Origin: [Leptolyngbya] sp. JSC-1
GTDB taxonomy: Bacteria; Cyanobacteriota; Cyanobacteriia; Elainellales; Elainellaceae
Direction: 5' to 3'
Assembly (NCBI GenBank): GCA_000733415.1
Contig: KL662191.1
Coordinates: forward strand, 6,056,485 to 6,120,484
Length of the DNA: 64,000 nucleotides
A model generated the notes under the pieces. That model was not told where the DNA came from. It was given only the letters and a program-made list of their open reading frames with translations, and did not search any database. Below are positions 61,769 to 64,000 of this stretch, piece after piece. Each line of letters begins with the position of its first letter. Position 1 is the stretch's first letter. The translations under genes and the position numbers were made by a program.

Positions 61769-62971
61769 CTAGCTTTCTCTGATTCGTTGCAGGTTGCGAG
61801 ACGCAAGTACGAGCAGTAGGCCCATGCTGAAAGAAAGCATGGCTCCGGCGTAGAAGGTAGTGGTGGGTTGTTCGGAGTTGAAAATGGTGCCGAACAGATC
61901 GGGAGAGAGGAACTGTCCCAAAAAAGTGACGCCGGTACCGACGGCTAGCACAATTGGCTGTAAGTTGGGCGGTGTAATTGTTGCTAGGGCACTGTAGTGG
62001 CTGGGGACCACAATTCCTAGACCAACCCCAAACAGAATAGCCGCTAACAGCAGCAGAGCAGGCTGAACCGAATTGGGCATGGCAATCAGCGCTAGGGTCA
62101 GCAAGCCAAATCCGATCCCGATAGTTGGCACCACTCCGAAGCGGCGGGTCAAGTACTTTAAGCCAAAGGCTGAGATCGCGGCTGAACCAATCGCCTGGGA
62201 TGCCAAGATTAACCCAATCACAGGTGTATCGGCATTGATGGGGTCGGTTTTTAAGTAAATCGACAAATTTGTGACGGTAGCGTAGGCGGTTGCGGAGGTG
62301 AGCAGCAGAGTCAGCATGAACCGCAGCACCTGCGGATTTTTCAGCATCGACAGAATCTTGGCTAGCTCGACCAAGTTGAGCAAGGAAGCCGTTGACTCCG
62401 TACTTTGGGGTCGGTCGGAGAGGTTGAGCAGAGCGGCCAGCGCAATCGGTAGACTAAGCCCGTACAGATAAAAGGCAATTTGCCAATTGGCGGCACCCAG
62501 CAGACCGGCGAGCAGCGGGTAGGCAATATTGGCGAGGGAAATGGTGCTGGAAGCGAGGCCAATCGCCTGAGCGCGTTCTTCTTCCTGTTGATAAATCTGA
62601 GCCAGAATCCCCAAACTGGCGGCGGCGATGCCTCCGGTGGCGGCTCCCAGCAGCAGGCGCGTCAGCAACATCGGCGAGAAGCTATTCACCCAGGTGCCAG
62701 CAATCCCAAACACGGCAAACAGCAGCAGCGAACCCACCAACACTCGCACCCAGCCGACCCGGCTCGCCAGGATTCCCAAAATTGGGCTAAACAAGGCCAC
62801 CATCGAGTAATGGGCACTCGCCAGCCGTCCAGCCAGAAATTCATCGAGCTGAAATTGGGTCTTAATATCTCCCAAAACGGGCAGAATCACCGCTCCTGGC
62901 ATCACCGCTAGCGAACCTGCCGCCAGCAACACCCACAGTTTCGCGCGTTGGTTGGATTGGGTCATCGGCAT
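61769..62971 (-). CDS. Major facilitator superfamily transporter
   Basis: 400 residues with 12 membrane helices. The loop 2-3 motif is visible as GILASRVGWVRVLVGSLLL, and a drug-efflux type C-like motif as LASSTISLANIAYPLLAGLL. It resembles the multidrug/sugar efflux branch. The substrate is unknown; export of a product made by the neighbouring enzymes is possible. Upstream, 63022-63052 contains a 12-bp duplication of TGTTCAGTTTAC. The gap 61616-61768 contains GGGGAGAT-rich repeats. Confidence 0.87.
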   Translation of the reverse strand: MPMTQSNQRAKLWVLLAAGSLAVMPGAVILPVLGDIKTQFQLDEFLAGRLASAHYSMVALFSPILGILASRVGWVRVLVGSLLLFAVFGIAGTWVNSFSPMLLTRLLLGAATGGIAAASLGILAQIYQQEEERAQAIGLASSTISLANIAYPLLAGLLGAANWQIAFYLYGLSLPIALAALLNLSDRPQSTESTASLLNLVELAKILSMLKNPQVLRFMLTLLLTSATAYATVTNLSIYLKTDPINADTPVIGLILASQAIGSAAISAFGLKYLTRRFGVVPTIGIGFGLLTLALIAMPNSVQPALLLLAAILFGVGLGIVVPSHYSALATITPPNLQPIVLAVGTGVTFLGQFLSPDLFGTIFNSEQPTTTFYAGAMLSFSMGLLLVLASRNLQRIRES

Positions 62972-63212
62972 GGCCTTTCACTGTAGGTTGGGCGGGTAGA
63001 TTGAATTAGCTCGGCAGCTAGACTGCTGTTCAGTTTACTGTTCAGTTTACATAGCAATCCTAATATCAAATGCAAGTTGTGGCTGTTCTAATATCCCTGG
63101 TCATTAGTCAATAGCTATTCGGTCAGCGTCCATCCGTAGTCAAACAAGTAGTCAAACAACCAGTGATTCTGGCTCCTGACTCCTCAATTACCTTAACCTA
63201 ACTGCAAAACGC

Positions 63213-64000
63213 CTATAGCATCTGCAAAATTTCCTTCACTTTTTGCTTGCGGTCACGGCTGACTAGCGCCAATGCCAAGCTGCCTACTACATGAGGTATG
63301 GCACAAACGCTGCCCAAATAGGCCCGCCAGCGGCCCCAGAGCCAGACCGCCCGCGACGTGGGATACACTCGCCAAAACCGATTCACCGAGCAGACCATTT
63401 CATCGCCCAGTGAAGTCACCTCATGCCACCATCCGGCTGGAATATACAGCTCCTCTCCGGGTTGCAGAATCACTTCATACTTGTGCTGAAGGGCTTGGCG
63501 CAGTTTGGGAAATGCTTCAAAGTCGGGGCGATCCGGATAGACACGGCTGAACCAAGAGCGCAGCCTCAATCCATGCCAGAGATGAGCATAGAAGGGATAG
63601 GGATAGAGATTGAAGGTTTGACTGGGTGGAAACAGTACCACGCGCTTTGAGCCATGAAGCTGAACCAGGGTGCCGTCCATCGCGTCATAGTGCAAACATT
63701 CCATATGCCCACCCGGACCTACCCAGAGGTTAAAGCTGCTGGCGGGCTGCTGGAATCCCAGTTTCGCCAGTCCGGTGCTGAGGGTTTGCATTGCCTCGGT
63801 ATCTGCAAGGGGCGTCTCTTGCAGCGAACATTTAGCAAGATAAATATCCTGTTCGTGGGCGGTGCGATTCCGCAGTAGCTCGGCATAGTCAGTGAAGGAC
63901 TGACTCTGAGTCTGTACGCCGCTGCCGATACTGGTCCATTCGCGCTTGTCTTGCTGATAGCGCTCTTTGCCGTAGTGGCGCAACAAAAATTTCTGCTCAC
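63213..64000 (-). CDS. Cupin-like / JmjC-type Fe(II)-2-oxoglutarate oxygenase, 5' end outside window
   Basis: The frame is open to the right edge, so the N-terminus is missing; about 262 residues are present. The metal-binding His-x-Asp is in MECLHYDAMDGTL and the distal His in IPAGWWHEVTSL, both on the double-stranded beta-helix; KRVVLFPP is the 2-oxoglutarate-side strand of FIH-type enzymes. It would hydroxylate a protein or small molecule. A hydrophobic C-terminal segment (AIPHVVGSLALALVS) could contact membrane. Confidence 0.83.
   Translation of the reverse strand, partial: EQKFLLRHYGKERYQQDKREWTSIGSGVQTQSQSFTDYAELLRNRTAHEQDIYLAKCSLQETPLADTEAMQTLSTGLAKLGFQQPASSFNLWVGPGGHMECLHYDAMDGTLVQLHGSKRVVLFPPSQTFNLYPYPFYAHLWHGLRLRSWFSRVYPDRPDFEAFPKLRQALQHKYEVILQPGEELYIPAGWWHEVTSLGDEMVCSVNRFWRVYPTSRAVWLWGRWRAYLGSVCAIPHVVGSLALALVSRDRKQKVKEILQML

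Overview
The window looks like chromosomal DNA of a beta-cyanobacterium, probably filamentous or a relative of filamentous lineages. The evidence is a PatA-CheY-CheW-MCP-CheA taxis operon, a ferrochelatase with a C-terminal chlorophyll-binding (HLIP-type) helix, a thylakoid-type peroxiredoxin Q, a PAP/fibrillin protein, cobalamin CbiT, a likely McdA/McdB carboxysome-positioning pair, DUF4347 and DUF3531 proteins, and heptanucleotide C-rich repeats of the cyanobacterial STRR type. Genes are dense, on both strands, in short operons.

Layout. 1-8.7 kb (minus): a five-gene type IV pilus/phototaxis signalling operon. Its last gene (CheA) is interrupted by the end of an IS630-family element that runs off the left edge. 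An 11-bp phased repeat array lies upstream of the operon. 9-20.6 kb: housekeeping genes (fibrillin, peroxiredoxin, FAS1 protein, GST, purS, zur-like, dtd, HAD phosphatase, mreBCD, ssb, Nudix, DUF3531, pyrD). 20.8-26.7 kb: a signalling island with a multi-GAF protein carrying a degenerate GHKL domain, a STAS anti-sigma antagonist, a REC-PP2C phosphatase and a REC-HPt protein. Two 13-bp tandem-repeat arrays lie beside it. 26.8-34.3 kb: a methyltransferase/CPXCG/52-aa membrane protein operon, a tyrosine recombinase, hemH, cdsA, cbiT, an Orn/Lys/Arg-decarboxylase-family gene frameshifted inside a heptamer repeat, and tRNA-Asp.

34.4-41.2 kb: a polytopic membrane protein and the most unusual locus, a 1426-residue fusion of a signal peptide, PstS-like phosphate-binding domain, one membrane helix, acidic repeat linker and a full-length glycogen-phosphorylase-like domain. 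The phosphorylase part lacks the PLP lysine. The reading frame ends at A_AAA_AAG followed by a stop, with an SD-like sequence upstream and a nested hairpin 5 nt downstream. This is the layout of a -1 programmed frameshift site and would add a 160-residue tail. 41.2-48.1 kb: fructosamine kinase, M16 peptidase, McdB/McdA-like pair, alpha/beta hydrolase, a conserved unknown and pyrE.

48.4-64 kb: a secreted unknown, a DUF4347/beta-propeller/RTX protein, copper ATPase, Rpn-like nuclease, hisA, then a group of an alpha-oxoamine synthase, Rieske oxygenase, GH3-type acyl-amido synthetase, MFS transporter and JmjC/cupin oxygenase. This group may be a small biosynthetic locus. Short tandem duplications with 7-15 bp units recur throughout, both between and inside genes. 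All assignments come from reading the sequence; no database search was run.
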